Of a DNA stretch of 48,730 nucleotides, positions 1 to 6,788 are shown in pieces (within the stretch, counting starts at the first letter, position 1; each line of letters opens with the position of its first letter). The DNA is from Ruminococcus sp. (GTDB lineage Bacteria > Bacillota > Clostridia > Oscillospirales > Ruminococcaceae), in assembly GCA_021202895.1 (NCBI GenBank), contig JAJQCE010000026.1, positions 1 to 48,730 of the forward strand, given 5' to 3'. A program made the position numbers and the translations under genes. Below the pieces are notes generated by a model that worked only from the letters and a program-made list of their open reading frames with translations, had not been told where the DNA came from and ran no database searches.

Positions 1-559
1 CAAGCGGTACGTCGTACTCGTCAATAAGGATAATGACTTTCTTTTGATAAGCGGCGTACAGGCAGTCGGAGAGCAGGCGGATGGCGTATAAATAGCTTGA
101 GTCATCCGCTTTCTTATTCATTACGGCAAGATAATCCGCTTTATCATCATCAGAAATATTAGGAAAATCTAAAATATTTGAGTGCCTTTTAAATTCATCT
201 GTAATGCTCTTTTTAAACAAAACAAATGAATCACAAAAGTTTGCCTGCTTCATGCTCTTAAGCGACAGTGAAATTACAGGATACTGTCCTTGATAAGACA
301 TATATTTCTCTCCTGCTTTAGAGATATTCAGTCCATCAAAAAGATATGAATTATCCTCATCTGTCTTTTCAAAAAAGCGTTGGAGCATACTGATGTTCAG
401 TGTTTTGCCGAAGCGTCTGGGGCGGGTGAAAAGGTAGACCTTTGCACTGTTATCCAAAAGCTCTTGAATCATTTTGGTTTTGTCTACATAGTAGCTTCCC
501 TTGTCGATGATTTCCTTGAAATCCTCGACGCCGATTGGGATTGGTTTATATTGGTTCAT
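1..559 (-). CDS. AAA-ATPase-like protein (PF09820 type), truncated at the window edge
   Basis: This gene runs off the left edge, so only its first 186 codons are present. The protein begins MNQYKPIPIGVEDFKEIID, then has a YYVDKT segment and the FTRPRRFGKT sequence that serves as the nucleotide-binding loop in this family. The visible part ends with a Walker B-like VIILIDEYDVPL. This order (IPIG..F..I...Y.VDKT, RPRRFGKT, LIDEYD) is diagnostic of the AAA-ATPase-like family often fused to a C-terminal PD-(D/E)XK nuclease (DUF1703). That part would lie outside the window. The ATG at 559-557 is preceded by AAGGAGG at a normal distance and by a good promoter at 608-636. The family is multicopy in gut Clostridia and Bacteroidetes. 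Its function is not established, and a mobile or defence-related role is only speculation. Confidence 0.9.
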   Translation of the reverse strand, partial: MNQYKPIPIGVEDFKEIIDKGSYYVDKTKMIQELLDNSAKVYLFTRPRRFGKTLNISMLQRFFEKTDEDNSYLFDGLNISKAGEKYMSYQGQYPVISLSLKSMKQANFCDSFVLFKKSITDEFKRHSNILDFPNISDDDKADYLAVMNKKADDSSYLYAIRLLSDCLYAAYQKKVIILIDEYDVPL

Positions 560-607
560 GGCTGCCTCCTTTTTATCGAAGCACGATTATTTCTGTAGTT
601 TTCTTTT

Positions 608-636
608 AGTATAACACACTTTTGTTGAAATTGCAA
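608..636 (-). promoter_or_regulatory. Sigma-A type promoter of the AAA-ATPase-like gene
   Basis: Read on the minus strand, the -35 hexamer TTGCAA (636-631) and the -10 hexamer TATACT (613-608) are separated by exactly 17 bases. The start codon of the minus-strand gene lies about 50 bases downstream. Confidence 0.75.
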
Positions 637-1076
637 GGCAAATGCGATGAATTTTTAAAAAGCTTTATTTATCTCACTTTTTTCAGATTTTTTGTTGCAA
701 AGGAAAACCTCAAAATAAAAATGTATTTCAGATGTCGTCTGCGGGTGTTCAGCTTTTGTCAAATTATCAAAAAATCCAAGATTGATTTTGTACAAAGTGT
801 CAAAATTTCGAGTTAGCCACAAGCCTAGTTGATTTAATGAATTTAACGTGATTTATTCTAATTGTATTTATATCAATTAGGTCGTGATATAGTTTATTGC
901 ACGTTTTGAGCGGTTTTAAGCAAAAATATAACAATGATATAATCTTAAAAATGATCATCTAATAGCTTGAATCAAATTGGCATTATGAAAAGCGAGAAGA
1001 AATCATGCTGCATTTAAGATTAATAAAACAAAATTATAAATTTTATAGCTGATTTGTTTTGAATTTTAAAAACCTC
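637..1076. other. AT-rich intergenic spacer, no gene seen
   Basis: No convincing coding sequence is visible. A 64-codon open frame (622-816, +) overlaps the promoter of the neighbouring gene and has a composition unlike its neighbours. The one notable structure is a perfect 7-base inverted repeat, CTAATTG (858-864) and CAATTAG (874-880), with a 9-base loop. A TATAAT at 938-943 has only a weak -35 (TTTAAG, 915-920), so it is not called as a promoter. Confidence 0.5.
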
Positions 1077-1105
1077 TTGCATTTTAGAAAAAAATGTGAT
1101 ATAAT
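1077..1105 (+). promoter_or_regulatory. Promoter of the aminotransferase / permease unit
   Basis: TTGCAT (1077-1082) and TATAAT (1100-1105) are separated by 17 bases. Transcription should start near 1112, giving a leader of about 140 nt before the ATG at 1252. That leader looks structured. Confidence 0.75.
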
Positions 1106-1111
1106 AAAAGT

Positions 1112-1251
1112 AGGAGGAGGGCGGAACAGATCCACAGCTTTGTTCAAGCTTTGCCCTTTGCAGAACAAGGGCTCTTACTTGAGCTATTTGAGCTCACTTC
1201 GCTAACTCCTCAAAATAGTTTTATAATGAGTAGGAAAGGAAGTTCTATTGT
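1112..1251 (+). promoter_or_regulatory. Candidate structured leader RNA (cis-regulatory element of unknown type)
   Basis: By eye the leader folds into a multibranch shape. GAGGAG (1114-1119) can pair with CTCCTC (1206-1211) as a closing stem. Inside it lie three hairpins: GAACA/TGTTC (1124-1128 with 1141-1145), GCCCTT/AAGGGC (1153-1158 with 1167-1172) and GAGCT/AGCTC (1181-1185 with 1191-1195). The segment is richer in G+C than the AT-rich spacer before it. I could not match it to a known riboswitch, and no T-box sequence was found. A ribosome-binding site (AAGGAAG, 1236-1242) follows. Function and even structure are inferences without covariation. Confidence 0.4.
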
Positions 1252-2454
1252 ATGAATTTTGAATTTTCTCAAAAGGTTTCTGGCTTGCAGGCTTCTGCAA
1301 TTCGTGAAATATTAAAATATTCTGCCGATCCGTCTGTTATTTCCTTTGCGGCAGGTTCTCCTGCACCTGAGGCATTGCCTGCAAAACAGCTTGAGGAGCT
1401 TTCTAAGGAGCTTTTGGCTGAGGAACCAGATATAGTTTTCCAGTACGGAGTGACCGAGGGTTATCAGCCGCTTCGTGAAGAGGTTAAAAAGCTTTTGACT
1501 AAACGAGGCTGCTTTAATTCTGAGTATGACGATGTGATTATAACAAGCGGCGCGCAGCAGGCGAATGAGCTTTCGGCTAAGGTGCTTTGCGATGAGTCGG
1601 ATACTATTCTTGCCGAATCGCCAAGCTTTATCGGCTCGCTTAATGCGTTTAAATCCTATCATGTTAATCTTGACGGAGTGACGCTTGAGGACGATGGGAT
1701 AAATATTGAAGAGCTTGAAATTAAGTTGAAAAAGGGTGGAGTTAAGCTGCTTTACCTTATCCCTAATTTTCAAAATCCTACAGGCAAAACTATGTCGTGG
1801 GAAAAGCGTCAAAAAGCGTTTGAGCTTTGCAAAAAGTACGGCGCAGTTATTTTGGAGGACAACCCTTACGGCGATTTGCGCTTTGAGGGCGAGGATATTA
1901 AGAGCATAAAAACTCTTGACACAGAGGGCAGCGTTATCTATTCAGGAACGTTTTCAAAGATTTTGTCGCCTGGAATCAGAGTCGGCTATGTCTGCGCTCA
2001 TAAGGATATAATTCAGAAAATTGTTATCTGCAAGCAGGTGGCGGATGTTCATACGGCGATGTGGTCGCAGATGCTAGTGTACAGATTTTTAAAGAGGTAT
2101 GATTTGGATGAGCATATTGAATCTCTCCACTCGGTTTATAAGCAAAAGACTCAGCTTATGCTTAGTCAGATAGATGAGAAGCTTTCAAGTAAAATCATTC
2201 ATACTTCTCCTCAGGGAGGCTTGTTTATATGGTGCACTCTTCCTGATGAGGTTACGACTGCGCAGATGGTGGAGTTCTGCACGGCGGCGGTCAGAGATTA
2301 TAAGACGGCACTTGTTCCAGGAACTGCATTTACAATTTCTGACAGCGATGAAACCCGTTCGTTCAGACTTAACTTTTCTGCACCTAAAAAAGATGAAATT
2401 ATAGAGGGCTGCAGCAGGGTAGGCAGACTTTCAAAGGAGATGTTCGGCGAATAA
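1252..2454 (+). CDS. PLP-dependent aminotransferase, class I fold (MocR/LysN-like)
   Basis: A 400-residue fold-type I aminotransferase without the GntR-type DNA-binding domain that MocR regulators carry. Signature residues are in order: the FQNPTG motif with Asn175, Asp203 and Tyr206 in LEDNPYG, the PLP-binding lysine Lys236 in SGTFSKILSPG, and Arg243 in the following RVGY. Family members transfer amino groups from aromatic, branched-chain or 2-aminoadipate substrates to 2-oxoglutarate. The sequence alone does not fix the substrate. The start is supported by AAGGAAG about 9 bases upstream and by the first residues MNFEFSQ, typical of the family. The permease gene starts 21 bases after the stop, so the two are probably co-transcribed, though no functional link is evident. 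Confidence 0.92.
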   Translation: MNFEFSQKVSGLQASAIREILKYSADPSVISFAAGSPAPEALPAKQLEELSKELLAEEPDIVFQYGVTEGYQPLREEVKKLLTKRGCFNSEYDDVIITSGAQQANELSAKVLCDESDTILAESPSFIGSLNAFKSYHVNLDGVTLEDDGINIEELEIKLKKGGVKLLYLIPNFQNPTGKTMSWEKRQKAFELCKKYGAVILEDNPYGDLRFEGEDIKSIKTLDTEGSVIYSGTFSKILSPGIRVGYVCAHKDIIQKIVICKQVADVHTAMWSQMLVYRFLKRYDLDEHIESLHSVYKQKTQLMLSQIDEKLSSKIIHTSPQGGLFIWCTLPDEVTTAQMVEFCTAAVRDYKTALVPGTAFTISDSDETRSFRLNFSAPKKDEIIEGCSRVGRLSKEMFGE

Positions 2455-2475
2455 GATGTCGGACAAAAGGACGCT

Positions 2476-5241
2476 ATGATAGTTTTGACTAAGGACGCAT
2501 TAAGAGAAATCAGGCATTCGTTCGGCAGGTTTATGTCAATGCTTCTTATCATTGCGCTTGGCTGCGGCTTTTTTGCGGGACTCAAGGCTACAAAGCCTGA
2601 TATGATTTTAACGGCGTCCGAGTATTTTAAAGAAACTAATCTGATGGATTTGCGGCTTCGTTCAAGTATAGGAGTGAAATCTCAGGATATAGCCGCCGTG
2701 CGTTCGGCTGACGGAGTAAAGGGAGCCTGCGCAGGATATACGGCTGATCTTTATTATTCATATGATAATCAAAATGTCGTGCTTAAGGCGTTTTCGATAA
2801 ATTCCAATGTTGATAAGGATAGTTTGAACAATATAAATCAGCTTACTCTTACCGAAGGCAGAATGCCTGAAGCAAAAAACGAGTGTGTTGTTGAGAAGAA
2901 AATGACGTCTCCCGATACCTTTGAGGTCGGACAGACTATCACCGTTTCATCTCCGTCGGAGGAGGACGATTTGTCCGATACCTTAAGCTGTGTTACCTTT
3001 GAAATTGTGGGTATTGTCATTTCACCTATGTATATAGGGCTTGAAAGAGATTCCACTACTGTGGGAAGCGGTACGGTAAACAGCAATATTTTTTTGCCAG
3101 AGGAAACCTTCACCTGCGATTATTATACTGATTTATATGTGACGCTTGACGGCATTGATTCACTTGATCCATTTTCCGATGAATATCAAGACGAGGTTGA
3201 AAGTGTCGGTCAGTCTGCGATTGACGCTTTTGAGGAGAGTGTCAGCGAACGTTATCAAAAAGCTGTCGATGACGCTCAGAGCGATATAGATTCCGCTCAA
3301 AGCGAGGCTTCGCTTATGGAGGAGGTCTTGTCCTGCTCGGACGATGAGCTTTCGGCACTTTATCAGCAGGCATCTGCTGATTATGACGATTTAGAGCAGC
3401 GGTATGAAACGATGGATTCTGATATAGGCGCAAAGCGAAGCCTGGTTTACGCAAAGCTTTTGCAGGCTAAGGAAAAGTTGGAAATGCTTTCGCTTTTAAT
3501 TGCGGATGAAACAGGTCAGCAGCGTGAACAGCTTAACGAACAGCTTGTCGAGGCGAAAGAAGAGATTGAGCAGGCACAGCAGGAGCTTGATTCTGCAGCG
3601 GAGCTTAAAACCTACATAACCGATCGCTTTGATTCAAGCGACTATTCAGGCTACAGCGGAGACGCTGATAAGATTAACAACGTGTCAAAGGTATTTCCTG
3701 CGTTCTTTGTGCTTATAGCGGCTCTTGTCTGTATTACGGCTTTGACAAGAATGGTCGAGGAGCAGCGAACTCTGATAGGTACATACAAGGCTCTTGGTTA
3801 TTCGTCTGCTCAGATACTTATAAAATATCTGCTTTACAGCTTTGTTGCGGCGACGGTGGGAAGCTGCGTAGGTTCAGCACTCGGCATACAGATTTTTCCG
3901 AGAATTATAATCAACGTTTACAAGATGATGTATAATCTTCCCGATGCGAAAACGCCGTTTAAGCTTGACTATATGCTGCTTTCACTTGCGGTTTCGGTAG
4001 CACTGACAACTGCGGCGGTGGTTTTCACCTGCGCTAAGGAGCTTAAAACGCAGCCTTCCGAAATTATGCGTCCTAAGCCGCCTAAAAGCGGGAAGAGAGT
4101 TTTGCTTGAGCGTGTAACTCCTGTCTGGAACAGACTCAGCTTTTTGATGAAGGTGACTATCAGAAATCTGTTTCGCTACAAAAAACGTTTTATTATGACG
4201 CTGGTGGGGGTATCGGGCTGTACTGCGCTTATAATTACGGGCTTTGGAATAAAATATTCGGTTAGTGAAATTGTAGATATGCAGTACGGCGAGGTGTTTA
4301 AATATTCGGCTGTAGCTTCGCTTAATACTGATAAGGAAGAGCCATGGCTCGCTTTGGAGGAGTGTGACAGCGTTGAAAGCTGTCTGCCTGCCGTTTCGAC
4401 AAGCGTTTACGCAGGAGAGGACGGCTATCAGACTACAGTTATCGCTCCTGATGGAGATGTAAGCGAATTTATGCTGTTAGAGGACACGGGCGGCAATTTG
4501 TTAAGTCTTGACGACGGAGTGATTATTACACAAAAGCTTGCTGATTTGTGTTCGCTTGAAGCGGGAGATGAAATTGAGCTTGTTGACGGTAATGACGACA
4601 GCTATACCGCTGTAATTTCAGGCGTGATGAAAAATTATGCCAATCACTATATCTTTATGAGCATAGACGAGTATGAGAGGATTTTTGATACCGATGCTAA
4701 GATAAATTTTGCGATGTTTATAACGCTTGATTCTACCAATGACGACGCTGTTAAAGAGGAGCTTATCAACGATGAGCGGATTTTAGGAGTATCGTTTATT
4801 GAGGATTCAACGAGCGGCTTTGTAAATTCGATTGAAAGTATGGATACAATTGTGCTGCTGCTTATAATCTGTGCGGCACTTCTGGCACTGACGGTGCTTT
4901 ACAATCTTGCGGATATAAATATAACAGAACGCCGCCGCGAGCTTGCGACTATTAAGGTGTTAGGCTTTTATGACGGTGAAACAAGTCAGTATATTTACAG
5001 AGAGAATATAATTTCAACTCTGATTGGAATACTTATTGGCTTGCTTCTTGGATTTTTCCTGCACAAGTATGTTATTTTCACAGTTGAAATCGAGCAGATT
5101 ATGTTTATAAGAGAGCTTGTCTGGTGGGCGTATCTTGCAGGTGCGGCAATGACTATAGCTTTTGCGCTGCTTGTAAACATCATATTGCACTTTAAGCTTA
5201 AGAAAATAGATATGGCGCAGTCGCTTAAATCTGTTGAATAG
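2476..5241 (+). CDS. FtsX/MacB-type ABC transporter permease with coiled-coil extracellular domain
   Basis: A 921-residue membrane protein with the duplicated FtsX (MacB-like) plan. The first helix is near residues 19-36 and is followed by a long extracytoplasmic part containing a Gln/Glu/Ala-rich coiled coil at about 230-385. Helices follow near 405-425, 445-475 and 500-525. The second half repeats the plan with a helix near 571-590, an extracytoplasmic region, and three helices near 793-815, 850-872 and 883-905. The cytoplasmic segment after the first helix of each triplet reads IGTYKALGYSSAQI and LATIKVLGFYDGET, the FtsX family hallmark. Such permeases need an ATPase (MacB/LolD type), but none is adjacent. 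The start follows a modest AAAGGA site 21 bases after the aminotransferase stop. Likely roles are lipid, peptide or cell-wall-linked export; the substrate is unknown. Confidence 0.88.
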   Translation: MIVLTKDALREIRHSFGRFMSMLLIIALGCGFFAGLKATKPDMILTASEYFKETNLMDLRLRSSIGVKSQDIAAVRSADGVKGACAGYTADLYYSYDNQNVVLKAFSINSNVDKDSLNNINQLTLTEGRMPEAKNECVVEKKMTSPDTFEVGQTITVSSPSEEDDLSDTLSCVTFEIVGIVISPMYIGLERDSTTVGSGTVNSNIFLPEETFTCDYYTDLYVTLDGIDSLDPFSDEYQDEVESVGQSAIDAFEESVSERYQKAVDDAQSDIDSAQSEASLMEEVLSCSDDELSALYQQASADYDDLEQRYETMDSDIGAKRSLVYAKLLQAKEKLEMLSLLIADETGQQREQLNEQLVEAKEEIEQAQQELDSAAELKTYITDRFDSSDYSGYSGDADKINNVSKVFPAFFVLIAALVCITALTRMVEEQRTLIGTYKALGYSSAQILIKYLLYSFVAATVGSCVGSALGIQIFPRIIINVYKMMYNLPDAKTPFKLDYMLLSLAVSVALTTAAVVFTCAKELKTQPSEIMRPKPPKSGKRVLLERVTPVWNRLSFLMKVTIRNLFRYKKRFIMTLVGVSGCTALIITGFGIKYSVSEIVDMQYGEVFKYSAVASLNTDKEEPWLALEECDSVESCLPAVSTSVYAGEDGYQTTVIAPDGDVSEFMLLEDTGGNLLSLDDGVIITQKLADLCSLEAGDEIELVDGNDDSYTAVISGVMKNYANHYIFMSIDEYERIFDTDAKINFAMFITLDSTNDDAVKEELINDERILGVSFIEDSTSGFVNSIESMDTIVLLLIICAALLALTVLYNLADINITERRRELATIKVLGFYDGETSQYIYRENIISTLIGILIGLLLGFFLHKYVIFTVEIEQIMFIRELVWWAYLAGAAMTIAFALLVNIILHFKLKKIDMAQSLKSVE

Positions 5242-5323
5242 TTTGAAAATTTTTTCTTAGTCTTGACTGAAAAACAGCTTGGCGGAAGAAATTTAATATA
5301 ATATTTTTTAGGAGGACTTTATA

Positions 5324-5554
5324 ATGGAAAATGTTAATGCAAAGGTAAACGAGGCTTTAAGCTCAATCAAGGACAAGCTGGACGATTTTGTTTCGCAGGA
5401 CGAGGCTTTTTGGATGTCTGTAGCAATGTTTCTTTTCGGTGTGATTGTCGGAATGCTTATTTCACCCCGCAAGGTTAAGAACGTTACAAGAATCGGACGC
5501 AGAAGACCCGCATATATTGATGATGAATGCTGCGATGAGGAATGCTGCGGATAA
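5324..5554 (+). CDS. Small single-span membrane protein with Cys-rich tail
   Basis: A 76-residue protein with a strong AGGAGG site (5310-5315) nine bases before the ATG. An amphipathic, Lys/Asp-rich N-terminus (about 1-30) is followed by one hydrophobic helix (residues 31-49, FWMSVAMFLFGVIVGMLIS). A basic stretch (RKVKNVTRIGRRR) comes next. The tail DDECCDEECCG has four cysteines in two CC pairs, which could bind metal or form disulfides. By the positive-inside rule the C-terminus is cytoplasmic. I do not recognise a characterised family; the N-terminal half loosely resembles YtxH-like stress proteins. It lies 28 bases before ychF and may be co-transcribed with it. Coding status is well supported by the ribosome-binding site and composition; function is unknown. 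Confidence 0.75.
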   Translation: MENVNAKVNEALSSIKDKLDDFVSQDEAFWMSVAMFLFGVIVGMLISPRKVKNVTRIGRRRPAYIDDECCDEECCG

Positions 5555-5581
5555 TTACCCTGAAAGGAAGAAGAAAAATAT

Positions 5582-6670
5582 ATGAAATTAGGGATGGTCG
5601 GACTTCCCAATGTCGGAAAGTCCACGCTGTTTAACGCACTTACAAATGCAGGAGCCGAAAGTGCGAACTATCCGTTTTGCACGATCGAACCAAATGTCGG
5701 AGTTGTGAGCGTACCCGATTTGCGCCTTGAAAAGCTAAGAGATATGTATAATCCTATCAAGTTTACACCTGCAACGCTTGAATTTGTGGATATTGCAGGG
5801 CTTGTAAAGGGCGCTTCAAAGGGCGAGGGACTTGGAAACAAGTTTTTAGCTAACATTCGTGAGGTTGACGCTCTGGTTCATGTGGTGCGATGCTTTGAGA
5901 ACGACAATATCATTCACGTTGACGGCAGTATTGATGCTGCAAGAGATATTGAAACTATAGACCTGGAATTGATTTTATCGGATATTGAGCTTTTGGAGCG
6001 CAAGCTGGACAGAACAAAAAAGGCGATGAAAGGGGATCGCTCTCTTTCGGCTCAGGCGGACTTTTTGACTGAGCTTTTGGAATTTATGGAGAACGGCAAG
6101 CCTGCAAGAGCGTTCGGAATGAGCGAAGAGCAGCGTGAATGGCTTAAGGAAACTCCGCTCTTGTCGCTTAAGCCCGTTATCTATGCGGCTAATTTGTCCG
6201 AAGAGGATTTTAGCGGCGGCGACAATGAAAATTACAAAAGAGTTTGCGAAATAGCTGAAGCGGAAGGTTCTGCCGTTTTTCCGATATGTGCGCAGCTTGA
6301 GGCTGAAATTGCGGATATGTCCGATGAGGACAAGACGATGTTTCTTGCAGATTTAGGACTTGAGCAGTCGGGACTTGACAGGATAATCACGGCAGGGTAT
6401 TCGCTGTTAGGACTTATCTCATTTTTGACGGCAGGAGAGCCAGAGGTTCGAGCATGGACTATAAAGAAGGGAACTAAGGCTCCTCAGGCGGCAGGGAAAA
6501 TTCACACGGATTTTGAGCGTGGATTTATTCGTGCAGAGGTGGTAGCTTTTGACGATCTCATTGCCTGCGGCGGCATGAACGGCGCAAAGGAAAAGGGCTT
6601 GGTGAGGTCCGAGGGCAAGGACTATGTGATGAATGATGGCGATGTCGTTTTGTTCAGATTTAACGTGTAG
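5582..6670 (+). CDS. ychF: Ribosome-associated ATPase YchF (OLA1 subfamily)
   Basis: A 362-residue, full-length YchF. The P-loop GLPNVGKS is at residues 7-14, the characteristic [12 protein letters not shown] switch I region follows, and G3 is [17 protein letters not shown]. The G4 position reads NLSEED rather than NKxD, which in this family explains preference for ATP over GTP. The coiled-coil helical insertion comes next (about 130-200). A C-terminal TGS domain (about 275-360) contains the conserved [19 protein letters not shown] segment. The protein binds ribosomes and affects translation and oxidative-stress responses in other bacteria. The start ATG follows AAAGGAAG. No terminator was recognised after the stop. 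Confidence 0.97.
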   Translation: MKLGMVGLPNVGKSTLFNALTNAGAESANYPFCTIEPNVGVVSVPDLRLEKLRDMYNPIKFTPATLEFVDIAGLVKGASKGEGLGNKFLANIREVDALVHVVRCFENDNIIHVDGSIDAARDIETIDLELILSDIELLERKLDRTKKAMKGDRSLSAQADFLTELLEFMENGKPARAFGMSEEQREWLKETPLLSLKPVIYAANLSEEDFSGGDNENYKRVCEIAEAEGSAVFPICAQLEAEIADMSDEDKTMFLADLGLEQSGLDRIITAGYSLLGLISFLTAGEPEVRAWTIKKGTKAPQAAGKIHTDFERGFIRAEVVAFDDLIACGGMNGAKEKGLVRSEGKDYVMNDGDVVLFRFNV

Positions 6671-6788
6671 ACAGAGATTTATGGGAGATAATGCTTACAG
6701 ATTGGATTTAAAATCGCTGGTATTCAGGCGACTTTGACCTAAATAGGCGGCGAGAGTTTTAAGGGGATTTTTGAGGATTTGGTTATTT

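Noticed and set aside
380-598. 72-codon plus-strand open frame at the left end
   Set aside because: It lies opposite the AAA-ATPase-like gene, whose motifs, ribosome-binding site and promoter are all on the minus strand.
622-816. 64-codon plus-strand open frame
   Set aside because: It overlaps the -35 region of the neighbouring promoter, has no ribosome-binding site and an AT-driven Phe/Lys-rich composition.
1112-1251. T-box or known amino-acid riboswitch before the aminotransferase
   Set aside because: No T-box consensus, specifier-loop layout or recognisable riboswitch core was found; it is listed only as a structured leader of unknown type.
5297-5302. TATAAT before the small Cys-tailed protein
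   Set aside because: A start from this -10 would fall inside the ribosome-binding site, and no -35 is at a proper distance.
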